Virus record (IMG/VR): IMGVR_UViG_3300042868_004419
Location: 1 to 34,447 of that record
Reading direction: 5' to 3' (one strand)
Length of the DNA stretch: 34,447 nt
From: a virus
The notes below the pieces were generated by a model, which did no database searches, had not been told where the DNA came from, and was given only the letters and a program-made list of their open reading frames with translations. How positions within the stretch are numbered: the first letter of the stretch is position 1; each line of letters starts with the position of its first letter. Position numbers and translations under genes: made by a program. Positions 24,061-33,700 of this stretch are shown here, piece after piece.

Positions 24061-27033
24061 CTATTTATTTTCTAATCGTTTAATTTTTGCTGATAATTCT
24101 TTGATTGCTTCAATTAATAATGGAACTATTTTTTCATATTGAACTGCTTTGTATCCGTTATCTCTATTTGTTACGATTTGTGGAAGTATTGATTCAATTT
24201 CTTGTGCAATTACTCCAATATCATTTCCTTTGTGAGAGTGTATTTCATCATATCCTTCTTTCCAATCATATGTATTACCACTAATCGATTCAACTTTTTC
24301 TAATGCGTTTTGAATTGGTTGGATATTTTCTTTTAATCTAATATCCGATGAGTAAAATGCAGTAATATCATTAGTTGCTCTAATTTCACCTGCTAACGCT
24401 GATGCGGCAGTTCCAATACCCAATGAATTAAATTGATAATCACCAGATGAACCACTATGAATTGCAGTTCCGCCTAATACTTGCGATGAACCCGAAACTA
24501 TACCACCTGGAATAGATGAAATACTTGTATATGTTATTTGTGATGAACCACTAACTGTACCGTTAGGTAAATGTGCTATTGTTTGTGTCGAACTACTAAC
24601 TATTCCCGCTGGTATTGAACTAATACTTGCGTATGTAATTTGAGATGAACCACTAACTAATGTAGGTAATGAACTAATACCACTAAAAGTAATTTGAGAT
24701 GAACCACTAACAATATTAGCAGGTATAGAACTAATATCTGCGTATGTAATTTGAGATGAAGATGATACAACATTATCTCCACCTGCTCTTAGCAATTTGG
24801 ATTCAGCATCCAATGGTCCTGCTTTCCAATAATCGTTTGTTGTATCCCATAGTAATGAACCAGAAGTAAGTGTTCCAGTTGCATCTCTAACTACTAAACC
24901 TGCATTTGCTGAACCTGCTCCATTTAATTGGATAATGTTATCTTTAATATTAAGAGTTGTACTATCTATAATAGTTGTAGTTCCTAATACTGTTAAATTT
25001 CCCGCTAATGAAACATCTGTTCCAGATACAGTTATTGCCCCTCTTAAAGATGAAGTATATGAGTTTAAAGATGTAATATCATTTGCTATAGAACTACTAA
25101 ATGTTGAATAGTTAGTTGTTGCCGTAATATCAACTTGTGATGAACCCGAAACTATACCACCTGGAATAGATGAGATACTTGTGTATGTAATTTGAGATGA
25201 ACCAGATACTACTCCTGTTGGTAATATTAATGTAATTTGAGATGAACCACTAATCACACCCGTTGGTAATAATGGAGTTATTTGAGAACTACCACTTACT
25301 ATACCTCTACCGTTTGTTTCGTATGATGAAGTTGCTGCTTCTATACTATTTAATCTACTATTTGCAGATGCAGTAAATAATTCAATATTAGTAAATTTTG
25401 AATTTAAATCTAATCCACCAAATGCAATTGAGTTTATATAAGCTACACTAGCACTAAGAGTTAATACTCTTGAATCTACCGAAGTTGAGTATCCATTAAA
25501 AAATCCAGAACCTGTCCACGAATTTAATGATGCCGTTACTGAATTTATTTGATTAATAGATGCACTATGTGATGCAGATATAGCTTCTAATGCTATTAAT
25601 TTATTGTCTATTCCACCACTCCATGCATTTGCAGATGATGTGTATGATAATAAAGATGCACTTACTGAATTTAATTGTCCAATTGAAGAACTAACCGATG
25701 CAGATGTGTTTTCTAAATTATCTAATCTAATTTTAGTAGATGCAGTAAATTCGTTTGTTCCGAATATACTTGCAGTAAATGCATTTAATGAAGAAGTAGT
25801 TTGATGAATACTTGCTAAATCACTATCTACGGATGAAGTATAAGTAGATAGTGTATTATTTTTGTTATCTTGTGATTGAGTAAATTGTCCTAATAATGAA
25901 ATAGAATTATCTACACTTGCAGATTTACTTTGTAAGTTGCTTAATCTACTATCTACCGATGTTGAATATACAGTTACACTATCACCATTCAAACCAACAA
26001 CTGTAGATGAACTAATTGAACCAACTACACTTAAATTTGTATTAATTGCAAATCTTGTATTAGTATGTTCCCAACTCATTGAAACATTTGCTCCTGCTAT
26101 TTCGAATCCAGAACCATCTGATAATAACGATGTTGTAGAACCACTTGATAGAGTTAATAATTTATCCTCTATGTAAGTATTTGTTGTATTTAATGATGTT
26201 TGTGTACCATCTACAATTAAGTTTCCTATTATTCTTGTATTTCCACCAGTTACATCGATTGCAGTTTTTAATGAGTGAGTATATTCGTTAATAGAAGATG
26301 TGTGCTCATATATAGATTGAGTAAAAGTATTCATTGAACCAGTATATGATGCAATTACTATATCTTTAAATTCTTGAGAAGATGTAAAGGTATTTATTGA
26401 ACCAGTATATGATGCAATTGCTAAATCTTTTGCTTCTTGAGATGATGTAAATGATTGTAAAGATGCCGATGCTAATTGCAATTGGTCTAATCTACTATCC
26501 ACACTACCAGTATAAATTGCTAATGTTGAATTTTTAGTTTCTTCCGAAGAACTAAATGAGTTTAAACTTGCAGTTGAATCTTGTAATCTATCTAATCTAC
26601 TATCTACCGATTCAGAAAATGTGGTTATATTAATACCATTTACGCTACCCGTAAGAGAACCCGATAAACTATTTGCATAAACTACACTCCATTTTGCAGA
26701 GTTATTACCTACATCATATAGATTATTAGTACCAGGAATTAAATTTGTAGTAAATACACCTAATGCAGAAATATTATCCGATTGGTTGTTTCCTAAAAAT
26801 AAATTACCAGAAATGGCAACATCTCCACTAAAATATGCGTTTGATGCAGTAAGGTTTCCTGTTAAATTGATATTACCAACTGAGGATGTATTTAATGCAA
26901 GTAATGTGATAGGATTTCCATCACCAATTGATACTTGTAAAGAGTTTTTTCCTTTGTGTAAATATAATTCACCATCTAATATTGAAGATGATATATCAGA
27001 TGTTCCTCTTCTAATTTGAAATATAGCTGCCAT
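24061..27033 (-). CDS. Long tail fibre with S74 self-cleaving chaperone, 990 aa
   Basis: The N-terminus AAIFQIRRGTSDISSSILDGELYLHKGKNSLQVSIGDG is the same RRGT...GE...IGDG module as the other fibres. The shaft has many copies of S-VDSRLDxLQxxSASLxSFTSS (about 150-560), then GIVSGSSQITY-type repeats (about 570-860). The S74 domain carries SDIRLKENIQ with Ser896/Lys901, DIGVIAQEIESILPQIV and a final coiled coil (LLIEAIKELSAKIKRLENK). The two repeat systems suggest trimeric beta/coiled-coil shafts. Some shaft DNA is identical to that of the 1025-aa fibre. It is preceded by an ATATTTAT motif 21 nt upstream. Confidence 0.85.
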   Translation of the reverse strand: MAAIFQIRRGTSDISSSILDGELYLHKGKNSLQVSIGDGNPITLLALNTSSVGNINLTGNLTASNAYFSGDVAISGNLFLGNNQSDNISALGVFTTNLIPGTNNLYDVGNNSAKWSVVYANSLSGSLTGSVNGINITTFSESVDSRLDRLQDSTASLNSFSSSEETKNSTLAIYTGSVDSRLDQLQLASASLQSFTSSQEAKDLAIASYTGSINTFTSSQEFKDIVIASYTGSMNTFTQSIYEHTSSINEYTHSLKTAIDVTGGNTRIIGNLIVDGTQTSLNTTNTYIEDKLLTLSSGSTTSLLSDGSGFEIAGANVSMSWEHTNTRFAINTNLSVVGSISSSTVVGLNGDSVTVYSTSVDSRLSNLQSKSASVDNSISLLGQFTQSQDNKNNTLSTYTSSVDSDLASIHQTTSSLNAFTASIFGTNEFTASTKIRLDNLENTSASVSSSIGQLNSVSASLLSYTSSANAWSGGIDNKLIALEAISASHSASINQINSVTASLNSWTGSGFFNGYSTSVDSRVLTLSASVAYINSIAFGGLDLNSKFTNIELFTASANSRLNSIEAATSSYETNGRGIVSGSSQITPLLPTGVISGSSQITLILPTGVVSGSSQITYTSISSIPGGIVSGSSQVDITATTNYSTFSSSIANDITSLNSYTSSLRGAITVSGTDVSLAGNLTVLGTTTIIDSTTLNIKDNIIQLNGAGSANAGLVVRDATGTLTSGSLLWDTTNDYWKAGPLDAESKLLRAGGDNVVSSSSQITYADISSIPANIVSGSSQITFSGISSLPTLVSGSSQITYASISSIPAGIVSSSTQTIAHLPNGTVSGSSQITYTSISSIPGGIVSGSSQVLGGTAIHSGSSGDYQFNSLGIGTAASALAGEIRATNDITAFYSSDIRLKENIQPIQNALEKVESISGNTYDWKEGYDEIHSHKGNDIGVIAQEIESILPQIVTNRDNGYKAVQYEKIVPLLIEAIKELSAKIKRLENK
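24488..25173 (-). repeat. Identical DNA repeats within and between fibre genes (GSSQ shaft units)
   Basis: The segments 24488-24519 and 25142-25173 agree almost completely over 32 nt, and their first 29 nt are identical to 31757-31785 in the 1025-aa fibre. They encode the GIVSGSSQ-type shaft unit. Near copies occur in the 454-aa fibre around 23162. Such repeats offer sites for recombination between fibres. Confidence 0.75.
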
Positions 27034-27053
27034 TTAATCCGTTTGAGTTTTAT

Positions 27054-27061
27054 ATAAATAT
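27054..27061 (-). promoter_or_regulatory. Late-promoter-like motif ATATTTAT
   Basis: Lies 21 nt upstream of the 990-aa fibre start at 27033 in a 51-nt intergenic gap of almost pure A/T. No -33 TTG. Confidence 0.5.
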
Positions 27062-27084
27062 AAATAAATACTATTTTGTTGAAT

Positions 27085-27678
27085 TTATTTGTAACTATCT
27101 CCCCCTACCCATAAAACTAAACTTTTTCGTATTCCTTTTGTTATTGGAGTTACTCTATGAAGTAAAAATGATGGAAAAAGAATTGAAGTTCCTTTTAATT
27201 TTTCAACTTTTTTAAAATCACCACCTGACCAAATTTCTAAATCACCTCCTTCATAATCATTTGGGTCTGAAAGTTGTATTGTTATACTAATTTTTCTGTG
27301 ATTGATTAAACCTGGTCCAATATCTAAATGCCAATCATAATGCCCGCCACCTTCGTAATATTCGGTATATTGTATTGAATCTACAATTGAATGTAAATTG
27401 AATTGCCAAATTTGTGAATTTGCATCAATTACTAAATCTTTTAATTTATCATATAACCAATCAGAATATTCATCATAATGAATCCATTTTATTTTAGATT
27501 TTCTAATAGCATTTTCTGGTGTTTCTTCATTTGAAATAACTTTTGCATCTTGATATGGATATAGATTTTTTAAATTATCAATCCACATTAATTCTTCTTC
27601 GGAAAATGTATCTGTATATCCAAAATAATTTGTTTGGTCTATTTTTGGGTTTGTTTGAAATATTGGTTTTACGTTCAT
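27085..27678 (-). CDS. 2-oxoglutarate/Fe(II)-dependent oxygenase (prolyl-4-hydroxylase fold)
   Basis: 197 aa. The HxD...H...R iron and 2-oxoglutarate ligands are visible: HYDWHLDIG (His117, Asp119), FPSFLLHRVTPI (His174) and GIRKSLVLWVGG (Arg184). YYEGGGHYDWH and YEGGDLEIWSG are typical of the P4H/PiuC-like group. Substrate cannot be read from sequence; hydroxylation of a protein side chain is the family norm. The gene starts 6 nt after the halogenase-like gene, with fibre genes on both sides. T4-like cyanophages often carry a 2OG-Fe(II) oxygenase near tail genes, so this may be a fibre-modifying enzyme. Confidence 0.88.
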   Translation of the reverse strand: MNVKPIFQTNPKIDQTNYFGYTDTFSEEELMWIDNLKNLYPYQDAKVISNEETPENAIRKSKIKWIHYDEYSDWLYDKLKDLVIDANSQIWQFNLHSIVDSIQYTEYYEGGGHYDWHLDIGPGLINHRKISITIQLSDPNDYEGGDLEIWSGGDFKKVEKLKGTSILFPSFLLHRVTPITKGIRKSLVLWVGGDSYK

Positions 27679-27684
27679 AACAAA

Positions 27685-29253
27685 TTATTGTAGTATATAT
27701 TTAATAAATTCACTATGTTTTATAAATGAACCTGTAGTACTTAATTTTAAATTTTGTTTATACTTGCGTATATGTATTAATATTTCATCTCTACGAGTAC
27801 TCATTGCCAAACTATCTAGTAATTCTTGAGCCTTATTTATATCAAATAATTCTAATCCTGCTAAAATACTATACCAGCTAAGTAAATTATATATCCAATA
27901 ATTTTTACCATTTTCAAAGAAAAATATACTATTAGGTATTGTTAATTTACATTCATTTAATAATTTTATAATACCTTCCGGTGCGGTAGTTTTATTTTTA
28001 AATTCTGTCCAAAATTTACTTGATGTTCGTTTTGTTAAATAATGTAGATATATAAATTCTAAAGTTTCATTATTAATTGATTCAACACTTTTATTATAAC
28101 GATTTCTATAATATTCGTTGTCTGGATTAATTCCTAAAAAATTATCTAAAAAAATATCCAATGATATTGCTTGATTCATTATTGATGTTGCTTCCAATGG
28201 TTCAACAAATCCGGAAGACAAACCTATTGCAATGCAATTATTAACCCATGATTTTTCATAATATCCCGCTTCAAATTCAAATGATTTTCCAAATGATATG
28301 TCATTACCAAATGTTTTTATTATTTCGTCTTTTGCTAAATCTTCTGTAATATAATTAGAGTCGTACACATACCCACATCTAAATCCAGTTTGAAGAGGTA
28401 TTTTCCACACCCATCCAAAATCCATAGCTATTGATTCAGTATAAGGTGGAATTTCATTTTCATCTTCAAAATCCATTGAGAATCCAATAGCCCGTTTCAT
28501 AGGAAGGTGTTCTTTATATGAAATCCATTTAGTTTTATATAACCCACCAATAACTAATTTTTTAAATCCTGAACAATCAAATACAAAGTTTGTTGGGTAT
28601 TCTTTACCACTTTTTGTATGGATGAATTTTATATATTCATTTTCACCTAATGAAAAATCAACTACTTCATCATCCACATACTCAACACCACGTTTAATAG
28701 CAACATCTTTTAAAAAATTAGCCATCAATGTTGCATCAAAATGAATAGCATTTGGACCTATACTATCAAAATGAGAAATAGGGTCATCTAATTTATTATG
28801 TGGATTTAAATTTAATGTTTTTTTTATTAAATTTGATTTATGTAAATCAACATCTATAAGAACACTATCCAAACTATTACCTCTAGTAATTTCATCTAAT
28901 AATATTGGAGGAAAGCTGCAATTTGTTTTATTATCAAAAAGTGTTGGATTAAACCAATCTTTGTTATTGAATATGTGGTGGTAGCTTTTGCCATCACCAT
29001 TCCAATTAGTAAATTTAATGGCTTCTTTAACAGTAGCATTAGTATATTTATAAAAATCACTTTCGCTTATTCCAAGTTTAACTAATAAATTTAATACATT
29101 CGAAGTTGTACCTTCACCCGCTCCTAATATACCAATATCTGAACTAGATATTACTCTTATAGCACAATATGGGTAATATTTTTCAAGGTATAATGCGGTC
29201 AACCATCCAGATGTACCTGAACCAATTATTGTAAATATGTATTTATTTTTCAT
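27685..29253 (-). CDS. Flavin-dependent tryptophan halogenase-like enzyme
   Basis: 522 aa. IIGSGTSGWLTALYL (9-23) is the GxGxxG FAD-binding site. ATVKEAIKFTNW places Lys80 at the position of the catalytic Lys79 of PrnA. GWVWKIP (280-286) is the WxWxIP motif diagnostic of flavin-dependent halogenases, and GFVEPLEATSI carries Glu354 near the second catalytic site. FDCSGF and GAGEGTT are also family features. The family chlorinates or brominates Trp or other aromatics using FADH2 from a partner reductase; no reductase is seen here. Halide use and substrate are unproven, since related phage proteins have not, to my knowledge, been assigned a substrate. It shares a unit with the 2OG-Fe(II) oxygenase. 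Confidence 0.82.
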   Translation of the reverse strand: MKNKYIFTIIGSGTSGWLTALYLEKYYPYCAIRVISSSDIGILGAGEGTTSNVLNLLVKLGISESDFYKYTNATVKEAIKFTNWNGDGKSYHHIFNNKDWFNPTLFDNKTNCSFPPILLDEITRGNSLDSVLIDVDLHKSNLIKKTLNLNPHNKLDDPISHFDSIGPNAIHFDATLMANFLKDVAIKRGVEYVDDEVVDFSLGENEYIKFIHTKSGKEYPTNFVFDCSGFKKLVIGGLYKTKWISYKEHLPMKRAIGFSMDFEDENEIPPYTESIAMDFGWVWKIPLQTGFRCGYVYDSNYITEDLAKDEIIKTFGNDISFGKSFEFEAGYYEKSWVNNCIAIGLSSGFVEPLEATSIMNQAISLDIFLDNFLGINPDNEYYRNRYNKSVESINNETLEFIYLHYLTKRTSSKFWTEFKNKTTAPEGIIKLLNECKLTIPNSIFFFENGKNYWIYNLLSWYSILAGLELFDINKAQELLDSLAMSTRRDEILIHIRKYKQNLKLSTTGSFIKHSEFIKYILQ

Positions 29254-29286
29254 AACTTATATTTAAAAAACAGAATTATTAATTTA

Positions 29287-29742
29287 TTAATATGTAATTA
29301 ATTCACCATTTAAATTATGTGTTGGACGTGGTATATTATATTCTACTATAGTCCAACTAGCAGTTTCTTCATCCCATTTCCAATATTGATTTGGTTCTAA
29401 TGATTGAGTTGAATTATTAAATGGTAATTCCCATTGGAATGTATTTAAATTTAAAGTAGCATGTTGACTAATCGGTTGGTCATGAAAAACATCATATTCT
29501 GGATTATACAAACCACCTATAATAGCATAATTTCCTCTAATCGGAGTTTTGCCATATGAATGTTGATTACCACCTGTATTATATGAGGTTTGTTTCCAAT
29601 TTCCTTCTAACCCAATTGAAGCAATAAAAGCTTGACCAATAGGTTCACTTTCTGGAAATTCTAAATTACCACAATCTTCATTAGATACAACTATTACAGT
29701 TTCTACTATATTATTTTCGTCTATTTTTGCAAAATGTGCCAT
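29287..29742 (-). CDS. Small conserved fibre-locus protein, 151 aa
   Basis: Begins MAHFAKIDENNIVETVIVVSNEDCGNLEFPESE, continues GNWKQTSYNT...RGNYAIIGGLYNPEYDVF and ends with a Trp-rich PNQYWKWDEETASWTIVEYN. I recognise the MAHFAKIDENN..V..V..V.N..C segment from many T4-like marine phages, where it lies near fibre and oxygenase genes; its function is unknown. A TTG three codons earlier (29751) overlaps the upstream stop, so the ATG at 29742, two nt after that stop, is preferred. The sheet-like, Trp-rich C-terminus suggests a virion role. It separates the glycine-rich adhesin from the halogenase. Confidence 0.65.
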   Translation of the reverse strand: MAHFAKIDENNIVETVIVVSNEDCGNLEFPESEPIGQAFIASIGLEGNWKQTSYNTGGNQHSYGKTPIRGNYAIIGGLYNPEYDVFHDQPISQHATLNLNTFQWELPFNNSTQSLEPNQYWKWDEETASWTIVEYNIPRPTHNLNGELITY

Positions 29743-29744
29743 AA

Positions 29745-30737
29745 TTAACAACTTGGGGTAAATGTTCCTGAACCTTGAAAAACGTGTATGGTGTATCCAC
29801 CCGATGTATATGTATAATTTCCTCCTGAAGCTTGAGTACCACCGGCGTATCTTACTTGAACAATACCAGAACCTCCATAACTTCCTCTTCTACATGGACA
29901 ATCACCTTCACCTCCACCACCTTGACCTCTATTAGCTACACCGTCCATAGCACCTCCCGAATCATACCCATAATAACTACAATACCCACCTCCACCGCCA
30001 CCAATTCCACCAAAATATTCGTGACTACCATTATCATATGTTACTGGGTTTGATGCATTATTCCAGTTTGTTCCACCCGAACCTCCTTGAGATTGCCAAT
30101 TATATTGAGTAAATCCATTACCTGCAAAATTAGCAGCCCCACCACCTCGTCCACCAGTATCGGATGATGCTTGACCTGCTGTTCCTTTTCCACCACCTCC
30201 ACCACCACCTGTTCCAGAAGCTGCACCTCCACCTAATCCCATCCCCGATGTACCCCCACCTGGAAAGTGGTACCCGGCATATCCTTGACCTCCACCACAT
30301 CCACCATCTGCACCATCACTATCCCATGAACCGCCTCCACCACCTCCGTAAGTGTGATTACCACCAAAATAACTATTTCCACCTCTTCCACCTTGAACGC
30401 CAGATTGATAATAAGTATCACAACCTGAGCTTCTAGCACCACCGCCGCCACCTACTACAACACTAATTCCTCCTCCACCTTTAGTCATAGTATAACCATC
30501 AACTCTAGCACCTCCTCCGCCTCCGCCTCCGCCCATATGCTGTCCTCCTCCACCTCCACCAGAAACTATTAATACTGAAAGTGATATGGTGTGTGAATAA
30601 TTATAAAATTCGCTCATTGCATCGGGTGTACCCTTTCCTGCTTGTGCACTCAATGAACGTAATGAATAAGTACCATTGCAACTTATTTCAGTTCTAATTT
30701 GAGATAAAGTAATTCTTCCTGAACCTTGTAATGCCAT
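29745..30737 (-). CDS. Glycine-rich tail fibre adhesin (gp38-like polyglycine protein), 330 aa
   Basis: The N-terminus ALQGSGRITLSQIRTEI...GTPDAMSEFYNYSH is a phage tail-protein start module. From about residue 53 the protein is dominated by Gly runs of 4-9 separated by short variable motifs (MGGGGGGGGARVDG, VVVGGGGGARSSG, GGGYCSYYGYDSGG), the pattern of polyglycine type II helix sandwiches in S16-type gp38 adhesins. The C-terminus YGGSGIVQVRYAGG...YTIHVFQGSGTFTPSC is the usual end of such domains. It contains nine Cys, several in loops. The variable loops would contact the receptor. DNA is locally GC-rich from GGN codons. Promoter: host-like, at 30753-30784. Confidence 0.75.
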   Translation of the reverse strand: MALQGSGRITLSQIRTEISCNGTYSLRSLSAQAGKGTPDAMSEFYNYSHTISLSVLIVSGGGGGGQHMGGGGGGGGARVDGYTMTKGGGGISVVVGGGGGARSSGCDTYYQSGVQGGRGGNSYFGGNHTYGGGGGGSWDSDGADGGCGGGQGYAGYHFPGGGTSGMGLGGGAASGTGGGGGGGKGTAGQASSDTGGRGGGAANFAGNGFTQYNWQSQGGSGGTNWNNASNPVTYDNGSHEYFGGIGGGGGGYCSYYGYDSGGAMDGVANRGQGGGGEGDCPCRRGSYGGSGIVQVRYAGGTQASGGNYTYTSGGYTIHVFQGSGTFTPSC

Positions 30738-30752
30738 AATATTATAATCTTA

Positions 30753-30784
30753 TAAAGATACTAATTATTTTTTATTTTTCCAAA
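30753..30784 (-). promoter_or_regulatory. Bacteroidota-type promoter for the glycine-rich adhesin gene
   Basis: Coding strand TTTG (30784-30781), 20-nt spacer, TATCTTTA (30760-30753). The -33 lies in the NLEK codons that end the 1025-aa fibre gene, as at 3826. The leader would be about 10 nt. Confidence 0.6.
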
Positions 30785-33700
30785 TTATTTTCTAATATTT
30801 GAATTTTATTTTTTAATTCTTCAATTTGGTTTTGTTGTTCTTTTATACCTTCAATTAGTAACCCAATCATGTTACCATACGCAACATTTTTAATACCTGT
30901 ATCATTCTCTGAGACAACTTCAGGTAATACCAATTCAACTTCTTGAGCAATTACACCCGCAAATCTCCTATTCTTATCATCAAAGTCATTTCTATTATAT
31001 GTTACACCATTAATTTGTGATATTTTTAATAACGCATCTTTAATAGTTTCTATATTTGATTTTAATTTAATATCCGAATATGCCGCTACATCACCGGTCG
31101 CCGTTACTGAACCACCAAAAGTTGCATTATTGTTTTCTAAGTTAATTTCCATCGGCCAAGTACCATTTACAGTTGCCCATGTTTGACTATTATTACCATT
31201 ACCTCTTAATATATAAAATATATTAGAGTTTACGTGAATCATAGCAGAACGATTGTCTGTATCTTGAAAGTAAATTGTTGGTGATGAATTATTGATAACC
31301 GGATTAGCTGCAGATGAGAATGTACCCGTTGGTCCTGTTGGTCCTGTTGGTCCTGTTGGTCCTGGCCCGCCGTTAGTTCCATTAGTTCCCGCAGGACCAG
31401 CAGGACCTGGACTTCCATTACTTCCCGCAGGACCAGCGGGACCTGTTGGACCTGTTGGACCTGTTATTCCTGATTGATTTGTCCATTTTCCCGTAGTTGA
31501 GTTATAAACCATCAATTGATTATTTGATGGAGTTGTGACCGTTACATCGGATAAACCTGAAAATGCAACTTGAGCAGAACCCGTTACTACAGTTCCAATT
31601 GCAGCTCTTATTTGAGCTGCAGTTATTGTTCCACCTAATGAAGTTGATGTACCTGCTATTGTAATTGCATTTGAACCACTTAATATAGTTGAACTACCCA
31701 ATACTTGTGATGAACCCGATATTGTACCCATTGGTAAATTTGCAATAGTTTGAGTTGAACCCGAAACTATACCACCTGGAATAGAAGAAATATTTGCGTA
31801 AGTTATTTGTGAACTACCACTAATAATACCTCTACCTTTTGTTTCGTATGAAGATGTTGCCGTATTTTGATTTAAAAAAGTAGATGCAATAGAAGAACTA
31901 AATGCAGTTAAATTTATATCATTTATTGTTCCCCCTATGGGCATTACTATTTTATTTTGAACAAATATATTTGATGCCGATATTGCACTTAAAAAATTAG
32001 GATTAATATTTCCTTCTCTAATTGATGCCTTTTGTTCATTTGTTAAACCTGCAGTTTTTAATAATGATATATCACCACTTCTTGCATCAACTGTAATTCT
32101 ACCTTGTTCAGTACCATCTGGATTATGAAATCTAATAGAACCAGTTGAAATAAATAAATCTCTAAAAGAATTTGTTTCTGAACCTAAATCGTATATAAAA
32201 CTACCACTTGGAATAATAGAACCTGTTAGGAATATTGTACCACTAATACTTTGATTACCTATAAATGAATTAGAACCAGTTGTTGCAAGACTTCCTGTTT
32301 TAGTTTGTATTGTAGAAATTTGATTTGAAACCGATGAACTAAATGTTGTAAGATTTATACCATTTATAGTACTTGTACTTTCAATTGAACCACTCACTAC
32401 TATATTATTACCAAAAACAACCCCGTTACCTCCAGAAGAAGTTATTTTATTTCCATCCTGTATTTGTAAAGTTCCTCTAACATCTATTAAACCAGTCGTT
32501 GGGTCAAATAATAAATTACCACCACCTGATGTTTTTAATTGAATATCACCATCTGCTGATTGTAAAATAATACTATCACTACCTGCTTCTAAAATTTTTA
32601 TTGATTGCCCTACATCGGTTGTGATTTGTAATTCATTTCCCGTTGAACCCAATACTTTTGTACCATCTATGTAAAGTGAACCGGATGAAACGTATATATC
32701 TCTCCATTGATACGTTGCCGAACCTAAATCGTATGTATTATCGATTGCAGGTATAATCGAACCACTTAAAGTTTGAGTTCCTACAAATGTATTGGAACCT
32801 GTAGTTGCTAATACCGATGATGTTAATTGTGATGAACCACTTACTACACCACTCGGTAATGCTCCACCAAATGATGATGTTGCAACTGCATATGATACAC
32901 CACTACTATTACCTACCCAAGTATATCCTTGTTGTAAAGATGCAGTAAATGTTGTGTTTGTATAAAAACTTTGAGATGTTATACTAGCAACATATCTATC
33001 ATCTACTACAAAATCAATTGAACGTGATGTTGGATATATAACAGTTGTATCTCCTAAATTAGATAACCCACCAACAAAATGAATTGGACTTCCAACGGTT
33101 TCTACAGTTCCAAAATTAAGATTGTATCCTAAACTTGCACTATTAAAGTCTCCAAAAGTTGTGTCATCAACATTAAAATCAAATGCGTTTGGAAATACAT
33201 ATGTTCCTTGTGCCCCGCCTGCTGCAAGGTCTGTTCCATTCAAATATAATGAACCAGTTACGGTTACTGAACCTGTAAATTGGTGTGTATCGTCTGTTGT
33301 ATCACCGAATTTGTTAGAACCCGATGTATATAAAATAGATGATGAAATTATACCAATATTAAATTGTCTTGCATTAACTGCCCCTAATATAGTTAAGTCA
33401 GATGTTACTAGTGCAGAACCACTAATTATTGTTTCGCCGTGATTTACGGTAAGTGTATCGTTTACTTTTAGAGAACCAAAAGAACCAGTTAGGGTTGCTC
33501 TTAAAGAACCCGTAATATTTTGGTCTGCTTTAAATTGATTTGAACCCGTAGTTGCGTATGAAGCAGTATAAGAATTCAATGAAGAGAGTATTCCAATTAC
33601 TTGAGATGAACCAGAAACTACACCGTTTGTTGCTGCTATTGATGCCGTAATTGCACCCGTGAGTTCAATAGAACCCGTTGTAATTGAATTTGTTGTTAAT

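Noticed and set aside
29832-30451. Frames opposite or out of phase with the glycine-rich adhesin (His-, Thr- or Val-rich)
   Set aside because: Artefacts of GGN codon repeats read in other frames.
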